Shown here: one piece after another, positions 13,001-22,000 of the stretch
Layout: each line of letters begins with the position of its first letter
How positions within the stretch are numbered: the stretch's first letter is position 1
Program-made: the position numbers and the translations under genes
NCBI RefSeq assembly: GCF_021730395.1
Contig: NC_069363.1
Location: forward strand, 55,175,001-55,239,000
DNA: 64,000 bases
Reading direction: 5' to 3'
Source: Mercenaria mercenaria
Lineage: Eukaryota; Mollusca; Bivalvia; Venerida; Veneridae
Notes under the pieces: model-generated
Databases searched by the model: none
What the model saw: only the letters and a program-made list of their open reading frames with translations
Told to the model about the DNA's origin: nothing

Positions 13001-15937
13001 ACTGATATAAGAAAATTTTGAAGCAAAAAGCGAGAACACATTATATAAAATACCTTCATTTCTGTTGGCCATGATGATTCTGGGCATAAGCTTATCATCA
13101 CAGTACTGTTTGAACTGGTCTCTCACCATCTTCTCCTCTTCTGTCAGCTGACTCTCTAGGTTTAATGCATCCTTCCAGTTGAACTGGGCTGTTTCCACTT
13201 TATGTGCTGACTCTACTTTTCTTTCTAAAATATACACAACAAATTCTTCAAAATCAGTGCTTCTAATAACTAGATTTTGTTATAGCCGGAAAACATATAT
13301 GTGCCCTCCCTAACCTAAGTGTTGTTCAGTTTGTACAGACGTTGTTACAGGATATATCAAGTACATGTACCATGATATGAAGAACTTGAGATAATTGTTA
13401 TTACCCAAAATTATAGATATATGTTAGTACTAAAAAACATGTGCCCCCTAACTAATGTGTGGCCAATAGCTATTCATAGCTAATGTTGTAATGTTGACAC
13501 CCGACTATAAATAAAAATTTGCATCTTGTATCTTGTATCTTGTGCTGTTATGTTTGTACACATGTTGTTGCAGGATATATCAAGTACATGTACCATGGGC
13601 CGATATGAATTTGACACAGTCCAATTGCTAGTGTTTCCCTCCTAATTCCTATCAATTTACTTGTTTTTGCAATATTTCTGTACAAGCTAGTTTGTGGGTC
13701 ATTGTGCTTGGTAATCATGGTTGTTAACAGCTTGTTCATGATATTCCCAAGTGTTTGAGGCGAAGTTCGGAACTGTGAAAATTATTTCTGTATGTAGTAG
13801 CTGCAGTCATTTTTTTAGGTGTCAGTAATTTTTCTAGAAGGCAAATCAATAGAAATATGACATTTATAATTTGCAGTCTTTTTCTTATTTCTTCATTTGA
13901 GTGAAACAACGAAAAGACTACAGATTCAATGCAATGCAGTGTTTATTGGTCTGCTACTAGCATCGTCAGTACTTGTATCTTGAGCATTCCCTATGCTGAT
14001 AATGGTGTGCTAAAGTGTTGTCTTTTTGTGTTTTGATGATGTGATTTAAGCTAAAAAGCCAGAATGAAAAGACAGAGAAAGCATTGTCTTTTCATAAGCC
14101 AAAAGATGACATAAGGAAGAGATGATGCAGACCAGGAACAGCCACCACTGCAGCAAGATAATCATAAACTGAAGTTTTACACAGTATATAGCATAGGTAC
14201 TCTGCAGCTAAACATATAGATGACGAGTTTACTTCAGTAATTTAACCGATATGTATCCTACAACAAGTAGCCCAGTACTTTTGATTTAAATTCTTCTTTG
14301 AAATATTCAGAATTTGCTGAAGATAATAAAATGTCAACTTGACAAAGTATATACAATATATAGTTCTCAAGATAATTTTTTAACCAATGGAAGTGGACAG
14401 AACCCGACTTGGCAATGAAAACACCTGCCGCACCAGGAATCTTGCTCTTTCTGTCTATTTCAAAGAATATGTTGTTTTCATTGCCAAGATGGCCAAGCTG
14501 GATCATAGCCTTATTCATTTGGCTTATCGGGATGACTTATTTTATGATCTGATATTTTATAGTTGTCATCCCTCTAAGCCTTACCCGTATCTGCATTTTA
14601 CTGTTAGGAAAATGAAGACATTAAAAAATCCAAAAAAGTCATAATATACTGGTCAGACTTACTTGCTTTAATAAATTAAACATTAATATTCATGTAGAAA
14701 CTTCAAATGGGTTGAATTTAATCCATGTTTTTAAATAAGAGACTTAAATCTTCGAAAATATGACAGGTGCGAGGAGATATCTACCCTGACACCAGTTTCA
14801 ATAAAACATCAAACTGACGCTGACACTAAATTGCAGAAACAAAACACAAAATATACATTCATAAAATGTCAGCGAGGCAAGTTTATGCTTTAATGTCAAC
14901 ATAAATTCATTATCAGAGATCAGGGTCTTTCAAAAATGAGTGACCCTGCAGAGATGTAATAATTTCATATACTTTGTACATGTCCCAGAAAACGTTCCCA
15001 ACAGATTTTCATTCAGGATTTTCTAACAGAAATATGCAGAATAAGTTTGGATGTGACAGAGACAGTGACCGTCAAAAGTTATCACGCTGTCGCGAAACGT
15101 CCTATTATTTAGACTAGCCAGGTCCCAGAAAAGTCACAAATTAGCTATATAGCTAAATCCAGCTATATATAGCTAGAAATAGCTATAAAACCAATAACAG
15201 TTGTTAAAAATATGTGAATATCAAATATAAAATAGTTATTATCCCGTTCAAGTGGTTTATAAGACAAAAGACAAACACAAAGAATGGAGATCTATGTAGT
15301 TTCAGTTTCAATACATGTTGCGAATTTCTGCGATTAGTCATTTATAAATTTTTCTTATACTACGATGATATCACAAGCGAAAAATTCAGTGATGATTTAT
15401 CGCAAAATACTGCCGCAGTTATTGAAAATGTGACTACAAAGATCGTAGTTTTGTGTTATTGTCTTTCATCTTATAAACCTTTTGGACGTGATTATGACCA
15501 TTTTGCATCTTATTTTGACATATTTTGCATTATTGGTATTGGTTTTATAGCTACTTCTAGCTATATATAGCTACATTTAGCTATATAGCTAATTTGTGAC
15601 TTTTCTGGGACCTGCTAGCTGGATCACTGCTGTCGGTGTCACAAATCAACCTTGCTTAATTAGGGCATCAGTGGAAAGACAAAATGACAAATATTAAACT
15701 TCATATGAACGAGTTATGCAACCTGATTGGGAAATAGAAAAGCATTTTAATCATTTAAATGGTAAAGGTATGACTTCTCATAAGTTAAAAAAATGATGTA
15801 GAAAATTCATGACAATGGAGTCAAAGACAATTTGGGGGCATACCTGCAGAGCTGGATGCTAAACGTTGACAGACGGTCGATACCGGTGCCAGTTTATCAG
15901 CTGTTACAAGTTTTACAAGTTGTCGAAGGGCTGCCAT
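4049..15937 (-). CDS. GCDH: Glutaryl-CoA dehydrogenase, mitochondrial (seven 5' exons; 3' end beyond window)
   Basis: FAD-dependent acyl-CoA dehydrogenase that oxidises and decarboxylates glutaryl-CoA to crotonyl-CoA in the mitochondrial matrix (lysine, hydroxylysine and tryptophan breakdown). Coding exons in transcription order: 15844-15937, 13054-13224, 9581-9704, 8903-9012, 6517-6646, 4834-4943, 4049-4161. All intron phases agree and give 284 codons. The start [15 protein letters not shown] has the basic, acid-free look of a matrix targeting peptide. Family landmarks are [67 protein letters not shown] (flavin/substrate loop), [18 protein letters not shown] and [15 protein letters not shown]. 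The family is about 438 aa, so roughly the last third, including the catalytic glutamate, is missing here and must lie left of position 1, beyond the satellite. Introns carry several transposons. Exon 7 ends inside the satellite ([12 protein letters not shown], then GTAAGT). Confidence 0.95.
4162..4833 (-). other. GCDH intron 6, no recognisable element
   Basis: AT-rich sequence between exons 6 and 7. The 3' splice site reads TCTCATTTCAG at 4162-4172 (minus strand). I see no repeat or coding signal beyond a short T-run near 4660. Confidence 0.6.
5354..6058 (+). mobile_element. Dispersed element with tandem core (TGTCTCCCCC family), copy 1
   Basis: Starts with a small hairpin (GCTTTTGTATAAAAGC) followed by ATGTCTCCCCCA. 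It then has about four 130-145-bp core units containing AAGTTATTGATC, CCATGTTCAGGCCC and TGACCTTGACCTTTA. It ends with a GACGGACAGACTGAC-like patch and a second hairpin built on TGTCTCCCCCA/TGGGGACA. It lies in GCDH intron 5. The same family recurs at 56799-59052. No protein is encoded, so it is a non-autonomous element. Confidence 0.8.
6876..7650 (+). mobile_element. Dispersed element with ~175-bp core (CATCTGATTTTTT family), copy 1
   Basis: About four repeats of a unit containing TTCTAAGTCCAAAAGGGGCC, TTGCAAAAAGCAGGATGGAG and AAAGCAATAGCTTTGATAG. It ends in a GCCAACGCCAACGCCGAC patch and AGATGACAATAATTCATC. It lies in GCDH intron 4. A more complete relative at 55590-56787 shows both termini. 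Short open frames here are repeat translations, not genes. Confidence 0.8.
7651..8902 (-). other. GCDH intron 4 remainder
   Basis: AT-rich, no coding potential. I see scattered low-complexity T-runs but no element with clear ends. Confidence 0.5.
9850..9947 (-). mobile_element. tRNA-headed SINE fragment
   Basis: On the minus strand an A-box-like TAGTGGTTAAG (about 9920) and a B-box-like GGTTCGAGCCC (about 9890) are spaced as in a tRNA. They lie inside a GGCGAGTGGTGTCTAG...GACCACACCTTCTC unit. The acceptor and T arms do not close as a functional tRNA, and a non-tRNA tail follows. It is best read as a truncated tRNA-derived SINE in GCDH intron 2 rather than a tRNA gene. Confidence 0.65.
10015..10670 (-). 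other. GCDH intron 2, plain AT-rich stretch
   Basis: No gene, tandem repeat or clear element is visible between the SINE fragment and the AGGTCA-rich element that follows. Confidence 0.5.
10672..12959 (+). mobile_element. AGGTCA-core dispersed element, 145-bp family, full copy in GCDH intron 2
   Basis: Left end: AACAAGAGGGCC-AAGAT-GGCCCT palindrome, then CGCTCACCT. The core is about fifteen 145-bp units, each with TGACCTAGTGACCTAG (reverse complement of CTAGGTCACTAGGTCA) and CATGAAGATCAATTGAAAAA. Right end: a GACGGACGACAGACGAC patch, GAGCGATCAGAAAAACTCACC, then the hairpin CTCACCTGAGC-ATT-GCTCAGGTGAG followed by CTAAAA. Units between about 11,850 and 12,750 form a 435-bp (3 x 145) higher-order repeat. 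The copy at 28905-30882 is the same family inverted. No protein is encoded. Confidence 0.85.
13225..15118 (-). other. GCDH intron 1, mostly featureless
   Basis: Holds a diverged direct repeat (GGATATATCAAGTACATGTA at about 13351 and 13571) and a perfect 16-bp inverted repeat at 14408-14423/14473-14488. Otherwise AT-rich. Short open frames here have no family resemblance. Confidence 0.5.
14408..14488. repeat. Perfect 16-bp inverted repeat (potential hairpin)
   Basis: CTTGGCAATGAAAACA at 14408-14423 is matched by its exact reverse complement at 14473-14488, with a 49-nt spacer that itself holds CCTGCCGCACCAGG. Confidence 0.75.
15119..15614. mobile_element. 496-bp MITE with ~75-bp terminal inverted repeats
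   Basis: Ends CAGGTCCCAGAAAAGTCACA and TGTGACTTTTCTGGGACCTG are exact inverted matches. They continue for about 75 bp through a series of AGCTATATAGCTA palindromes. The element is flanked by the 5-bp direct repeat CTAGC (15114-15118 and 15615-15619). It lies in GCDH intron 1. The interior contains a 118-codon open frame on the plus strand that I cannot assign to any family; it runs into the right inverted repeat and is probably incidental. Confidence 0.88.
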
Positions 15938-16067
15938 TTTCATAAATCTTATTGTATAAAACTAAAAACACAGCTTTGCATAACAAACTCGACCTTGACC
16001 GATCTTACTTTTCTGGAGGTGTGTGCTTCCGGGTTAAATATTGACCACGTGACACATTTTGGACAAG
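15938..16067. promoter_or_regulatory. Bidirectional promoter interval between GCDH and FARSA
   Basis: Only 130 bp separate the two start codons, which point away from each other. Visible sites are a CTTCCGGG ETS-type core (16026-16033), an E-box CACGTG (16046-16051), and CAAGATGGCGGA (16064-16075), a YY1-like motif overlapping the FARSA start codon. No TATA box is placed convincingly. Both 5' UTRs must be short or overlap. Transcription start sites are not determined. Confidence 0.75.
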
Positions 16068-19000
16068 ATGGCGGACGAACTTGCAGCCAGCGTGCTGAAA
16101 TACTTGAGTGAAAATGAACCGATTGATACACAAGATCTTGCTAAAGTACTAAATGTTGATCACCAAAAAATTGTTGGTGTTGTAAAGAGTCTTCAGTCAC
16201 TAGGAGAAGTAAGAGAATCTTTATTTTAAGCTATATTTCTTTTTACAGTGGTTTGACATGTTGACAACACATTGCATCAGAAATAGATAAGCACTGTCAA
16301 AGTCTGTCGCAGTATTATATTACACTTTCAGACCATTAAACTGTCTGCCTATGTAGCCCATTAACATACACACTGTATGGGCATTTGAATTGTATTGTAG
16401 TGAGATGCGACCAGTCTAGCAGCTGTTCTAGCTCTATCTAATGTGAAAGCAGGGTTTTTTTTGTGCGTTTTAGCACACTGATTTTCAAAATGACCCTCAA
16501 AATAATTCTGAACGCGTCATTGTTGACCCAACTCAACTAACGGCCGAAATTACGACGACACGAATTTTCGTACCCACCCTTACGGAATTATTATAGTTTG
16601 CCGTGAACACTTGCTGCGATTACACCGCGAATATCCAGCGAACATGCCGCGAAAACTTTTGATACAATTGGTATAATTGTTCGCGGGATGTTTGTTTGGT
16701 GTTCACTTTTCACATGCAAATTAGTTTTGCCGCGAACAAGTTGCTGCGAACTTCCCGCGAACAAGTAGCTGTGAACTTCCCGCGAACAAGTTGCTGCGAT
16801 CATCCCGCGAACTAGTTGCTGCGAACATCCCGCGAACTAGTTGCTGCGAACATGCCGCGAACTAGCTGAAAACCATCACTACAGAAATTGTGTACAAAAA
16901 GAATGTACAGAAAAAGTGCAAAAACAAATAAATTACCTAATAGGAATCAGGGATCTGAATTTATTGAATAAACTTGAACACTGAGGTTGTAACAAATTTA
17001 AATTGTCTATGTCTGAACTTTTTCATATCATATTTGGAGCATTTTAAACAAAGTTTTAATGATAAAATATGTTTGAATTTTAACTGTTACTTGTCATTTC
17101 AATAATGTGTCTGAGTGCATGTATTCATTTCATCCCAATGTTTTCTCTTCACACTGCTTGTAAGTTATATGTATCACTACAAATCTGTCATAACCCGCCC
17201 GCTTAGCTCAGTAGGTAGAGCGTCGGTCTACGGATCGCGGGGTCGTGAGTTCGATCCTCTGGCGGGGCGTATGTTCTCCGTGACTATTTGATAAACGACA
17301 TTGTGTCTGAAATCATTAGTCCTCCACCTCTGATTCATGTTGGGAAGTTGGCAGTTACTTGCGGAGAACAGGTTTGTACTGGTACAGAATCCAGGAACAC
17401 TGGTTAGGTTAACTGCCCGTCATTATATGACTGAAATACTGTTGAAAAACGGCGTTAAACCCCAAACAAACAAACAAATCTGTCATAGTTTTACATATGT
17501 TAATTATCAGACTTATGAAGCTTAGAAATTGTCAAAATAAGCTAGTTTTACATTTCTAGATTATCTGATACAGCTCTGCAAAAGGTTATAAGCATATCTA
17601 TTTCATTTGCAAAATTCCTTATGTTTATTGAGATTTATGAGTATAGATATTAAACATAAATTTTCTGACTTACCACAAAAAAGTATATATTCCTAACAGC
17701 CTCTAAGAATCACTTGTGAAAACTGTCTGTAATGCACACAGATTTCCTTCTAAACATGTCCAGAATATCTGGTTGTAATTAACTTATCAGACTCATACTG
17801 TGACCTTAGAGATAATGTTACAAATTAGTTGATCTACAATTACCTGCTCTTATAGATGCTCTTCAGTAACAGTTTACCAAAAGATTATAATCTTCTAAGT
17901 TCTTCTCGCGAACATGCCGCGATCATTGGTCTTCCTGCGAATATCCCGCGAACTAATATCAAACCAATCGCGGCATGATCGCGGTAGCAGCGAATATCCC
18001 GCGAATACTTCCTGCGAATAGGTATGTTCGCGGCATGTTCGCAGCTTTTTGACCATTTCGTAAGGGCAATATTGTAAGTAAGTACCGATTCGCGCGTAGG
18101 TACGAAGTAGTAAAGGTAGACTGCGTTCTATGTTTAATTATCTGCTCGATATCGATGTCTCTTTATACGGTAAACCATTCAACAAAATGGTGCATCAACA
18201 AAAGATTACGTTTTTCTTGTCATCTGCACGGAGGAAACCCTGTTAAAAGGTCCTCGACCGAAAATATAAACATTCATATAATCATATGTCATCAATTCGA
18301 AATGAAATGCTGGCCATGTATCAGAGATTCAAAACAATCCTTTCGTATTGGGGTGCGAAAAATTTTGCAACACTACACTTAAGTTGGGCAAAAATTCTTT
18401 ACGAAACTTGTTGAAAGATCCCTCCGTCACGCAGATGCACACAAAAGGTTGAAATTACTGTCTGATATCAAAAAAGTGTAAAAAATTAATTTGTTGATGT
18501 ATGCTGTTTTCTCCTTGATTCGAGCCTCTTAAATCTTTTAGGGTTGTGCATATTTTTGTAAACCTGTTCAATTAAATATTTTTTGTTTTTAGGTACAAAA
18601 ATATTTGCATTTAACAATGGACAATAAGAATTACAATGTTACTCATCTTTTATATGAACTTTTTTGCAAAAGACTGAAGGAGGTCAAACTCCACATCATT
18701 TTAAACCTTTCTCATCGATTCGAGCCCTTTGTTTGGTAGGTCAATAAGTGTTAATGTTTGCACAGTCTATTTCCATAAAGCAAATTTCTATAAAGATTGA
18801 CTTTTTTTTCACTTGTTACAACAGTCAAAATATGCTCAGGATGCTTTTAATTTGGAATTTTGGGTCACAATATTGCCCACTGTGTATTTTCCTTTTGAAA
18901 TAAGCAATTTTTGATGTAAAATATTAAAAGAGGTATTTGCTCAATTTCCCAGTGGTTTCATGACTAATATTTCCCAAGGCATTTTAAAATGTAAATGACA

Positions 19001-22000
19001 CAAGTTTCTGATGGAAGAACATACTACTTGAGCATGATTTTTACCAAAATACAAGGGCTCGAATCGATGAGAAAGCTCGAATCGACGAGAAACAGGCATA
19101 CTAGTATTTCTTTTTGTTCTTTAGTAATCTTTACAGTACATTGCAAGTTAATTTATGATAAACACACTGTTTTCTTCTGGATTTTTTTTATATAGATTTC
19201 AATACCTTTTTAAACTTAAAAAAATGACCCCTTGAAATTGAAAATGACCCCCAAAGTCAAACATGAAGGGGTCATAATGACCCCCTGTCAAAATTTTCGA
19301 GGGAAAACCCTGTGAAAGTAAATTATTCAGAATTTCAACATGTGAAATGGTTTTCATTTAACATTCAGTATTCTTATATGAAAAATCCATGCACTCCAAA
19401 GTTATTCCACAGAATGTGTTACATCCCATATTTTAATATTCAATGTTACAGATTGAAATTATTCCACAAGTGTATAACCTCATCATATTGTTTTGATATG
19501 TTAAAACATGGTTTGCTTTAATATTATATAATATTTTTATATTTCATACAGTCAAGGCTTTTTTACAATTAAAAGAACCATAAAACATATATATATTATG
19601 TTCAGGTTTTATAAAGTATTCTGTCAGAAAATAGCCAAGTGAGCATTATTACCATTTATTGATGTATACACATTTAATTACAGATTATTAATGCTGAACA
19701 GCGCCTCAACAAAAGTTATGAGTTGACAGAGGAAGGCAAACAAGTGGCAGAAAAGGGCAGTCATGAAGCTTTGATATTCCATGCCATTCCAGATGGTGGA
19801 ATTCCTCAGGCAGAACTTATGGTAAGCTAGTTGAAATGTACAGCACCATTTTATAATCCAGCTGCCATTAGTTACCCTAGAATTTATTTTGTATCAAATA
19901 TTAATGAACAGAGTTAGAAATGTCAAAGTCATTGTTCAGGGCATGATATTATGTGGTATTTAGTTCATGTAATGGTAATTCAAGACATTACTATTTCCAA
20001 AATGTGTAATTTGTGTAATGTATAAATATCTGCAATACAGTGGTAATTCAATGCATTACTCAGTTGACATGATATCTGCAAACATATGATAAATTTACTC
20101 CTGTCTTAGCTGAATTTACCACCATAAAAATGCCATTTCATTAACGGAAAACTTTACTTTCTAGAAAACAGTACCAAATGCCAAGATTGGTTTCAGCAAG
20201 GCAATGCAAGCAGGATGGGTACAGATGGACAAGAAGTCTGAAGGAGGACCAAAAGTTTTCAAAAAGGTTCTGTTTGTAATACTTTAAAGTTACTCATATT
20301 GTATTAAATTGGGTATATTAGATAGAAAAATGATAGGCATTGAAAAGGGGTTATGAGAAAAGAGAAGCCAGTTTCTCTTTTAAATGTTCAGTACCAAGCA
20401 AAGGAGCTACTGGTGCCATTTTTCACGATTGGTGTGACATGTCAGATGAGGGAAGCCATACTCCAAGTAGGTGCTCTACCACTAGGTTTCAGAGGCAATT
20501 AATGAAAATCCATCTATTAAATGATAAAAATCTTACTGTGAAAGTGGAATCTGGAATCAAAGTCTTGTATGTAGAAGACTGACATTCTAGAATTTGTCGG
20601 TCAGTTGATATTTAAAAATGTATTACCAAGGTTGGTAATATAGAGTATAGTCAACAAGATGATGTTTACTTATTATATTGCATTGTTTAGGTTGACAAAA
20701 TAGAGGACAGTGTACAAGATTGCATGAGAAGAATACAGGACCTAAATCTTGATGGTATTACAGATAACCAGAAAAATGAATATAAGAAGAGAAAATTGGT
20801 ACAAGAGGTGTAAGTACATTTCTTATACAGTAATACACTGATTGCTTAAGTCTTATCATGCTGGATTGATTCTGCCTTTGCGACCAGTGTAGACCGTGAT
20901 CAGTCTTTAACAGTTGGTGGTGTTGTCCAAATTGAAAGATGGACAAGTTCATTATAATAATTTGGCAGGATAAGGGTTAAGCCCACAAGGGTATGAACAA
21001 AGTGCTCCAGTTATTCAGAGTTTCAAGTGATCTATATGTAGAAAACATCAGGAAAATAGTCAGGGACAATATGAATTGTTGGAGTAAGCCTGGGTGCTTG
21101 AGCCATTGATGGGTGCTTGAACTATTGATAGGGGCTTGAGCCATTGATGGGTGGTTGAGCCATTGATGAGTGCTTGAGCCATTGATGGGTGCTTGAGCCA
21201 TTGGTGGGTGCTTGAGCCATTGATGGGTGCTTGAGCCATTGATGGGTGCTAGAGCCATTGATGGGTGCTAGAGCCATTGATGGGTGCTTGAGCCATTGAT
21301 GGGTGCTTGAGCCATTGATGGGTGCTTGAGCCATTGATGGGTGCTTGAGTCATTGATGGGTGCTAGAGCCATTGATGGGTGCTTGAGCCATTGATGGGTG
21401 CTTGAGCCATTGATAGGTGCTTGAGCTATTGATGGATGCTTGAGCTATTGATGGGTGCTTGATGGTAGAACATTTACTAAATTGATAGTTTGGCAGCCTC
21501 CCAACTGGGCTGAATGAGCTTTATATAAATTGCAAACTGTTGCTGATATATATTTATATGTATGCTTGAGTTAGATTGCAATATTTTTGTTTCTATTAAT
21601 AACACCTTATAATCAATGTTCAAGTTAAATGATTCAATATAACTTACATATACATGGAGTCTGCAATCCAGCAGTAGAAAATTAACAAGCTACCTTTTAT
21701 CAAATGTGTTAATGTCTATTTATCTCTTGTAGGAAATTTGCAAGCTATTTATTGTCAAAGGGAGCTGACTTCAAATTGTCTATAGCCAAACAGGAAGTAG
21801 ATCTTACGCCAGAGATGATATCAAAGTATGCAGTTTTCAATAATTTTCATTTTTACAGTGGAAAAGCATTGTTATAAAAAAAATCATGAATTGAAAACAT
21901 GCATTAGTATTGTCCGATAATAAAGAGAATAATGTTGCTGACTATGCAGTCATGAACTTAAAATTACATGGGTGGGGAAAAACCAGTAGTATTAAACTAG

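Larger units (their letters stand above)
16450..19310. mobile_element. 2.9-kb hAT-like element with 8-bp target duplication in FARSA intron 1
   Basis: TGTGAAAG occurs at 16442-16449 and again at 19311-19318. Just inside are CAGGGTTTT on the left and its inverse AAAACCC(TG) on the right, a hAT-style terminus. Both ends also carry AAAATGACCC-type subterminal motifs. The interior holds two arms of a GCGAAC-rich repeat (16600-16866 and 17905-18050) and a SINE between them. I find no transposase, so it is non-autonomous or decayed. Confidence 0.7.

Noticed and set aside
15214-15570. 118-residue ORF as a host gene
   Set aside because: Contained within a MITE and running into its inverted repeat; no family resemblance. 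Kept only as an oddity of that element.
15866-16111. 81-residue plus-strand ORF across the promoter gap
   Set aside because: Overlaps GCDH exon 1 in antisense and FARSA exon 1 in another frame; neither direction supports a third gene.
17197-17270. Functional tRNA gene
   Set aside because: A and B boxes are present but acceptor and T-stem pairing is poor, and the sequence continues into a SINE body with tail and target duplication.
20977-21334. Protein of repeated [17 protein letters not shown] units
   Set aside because: Pure translation of a 19-bp minisatellite in a FARSA intron; open in several frames for that reason only.
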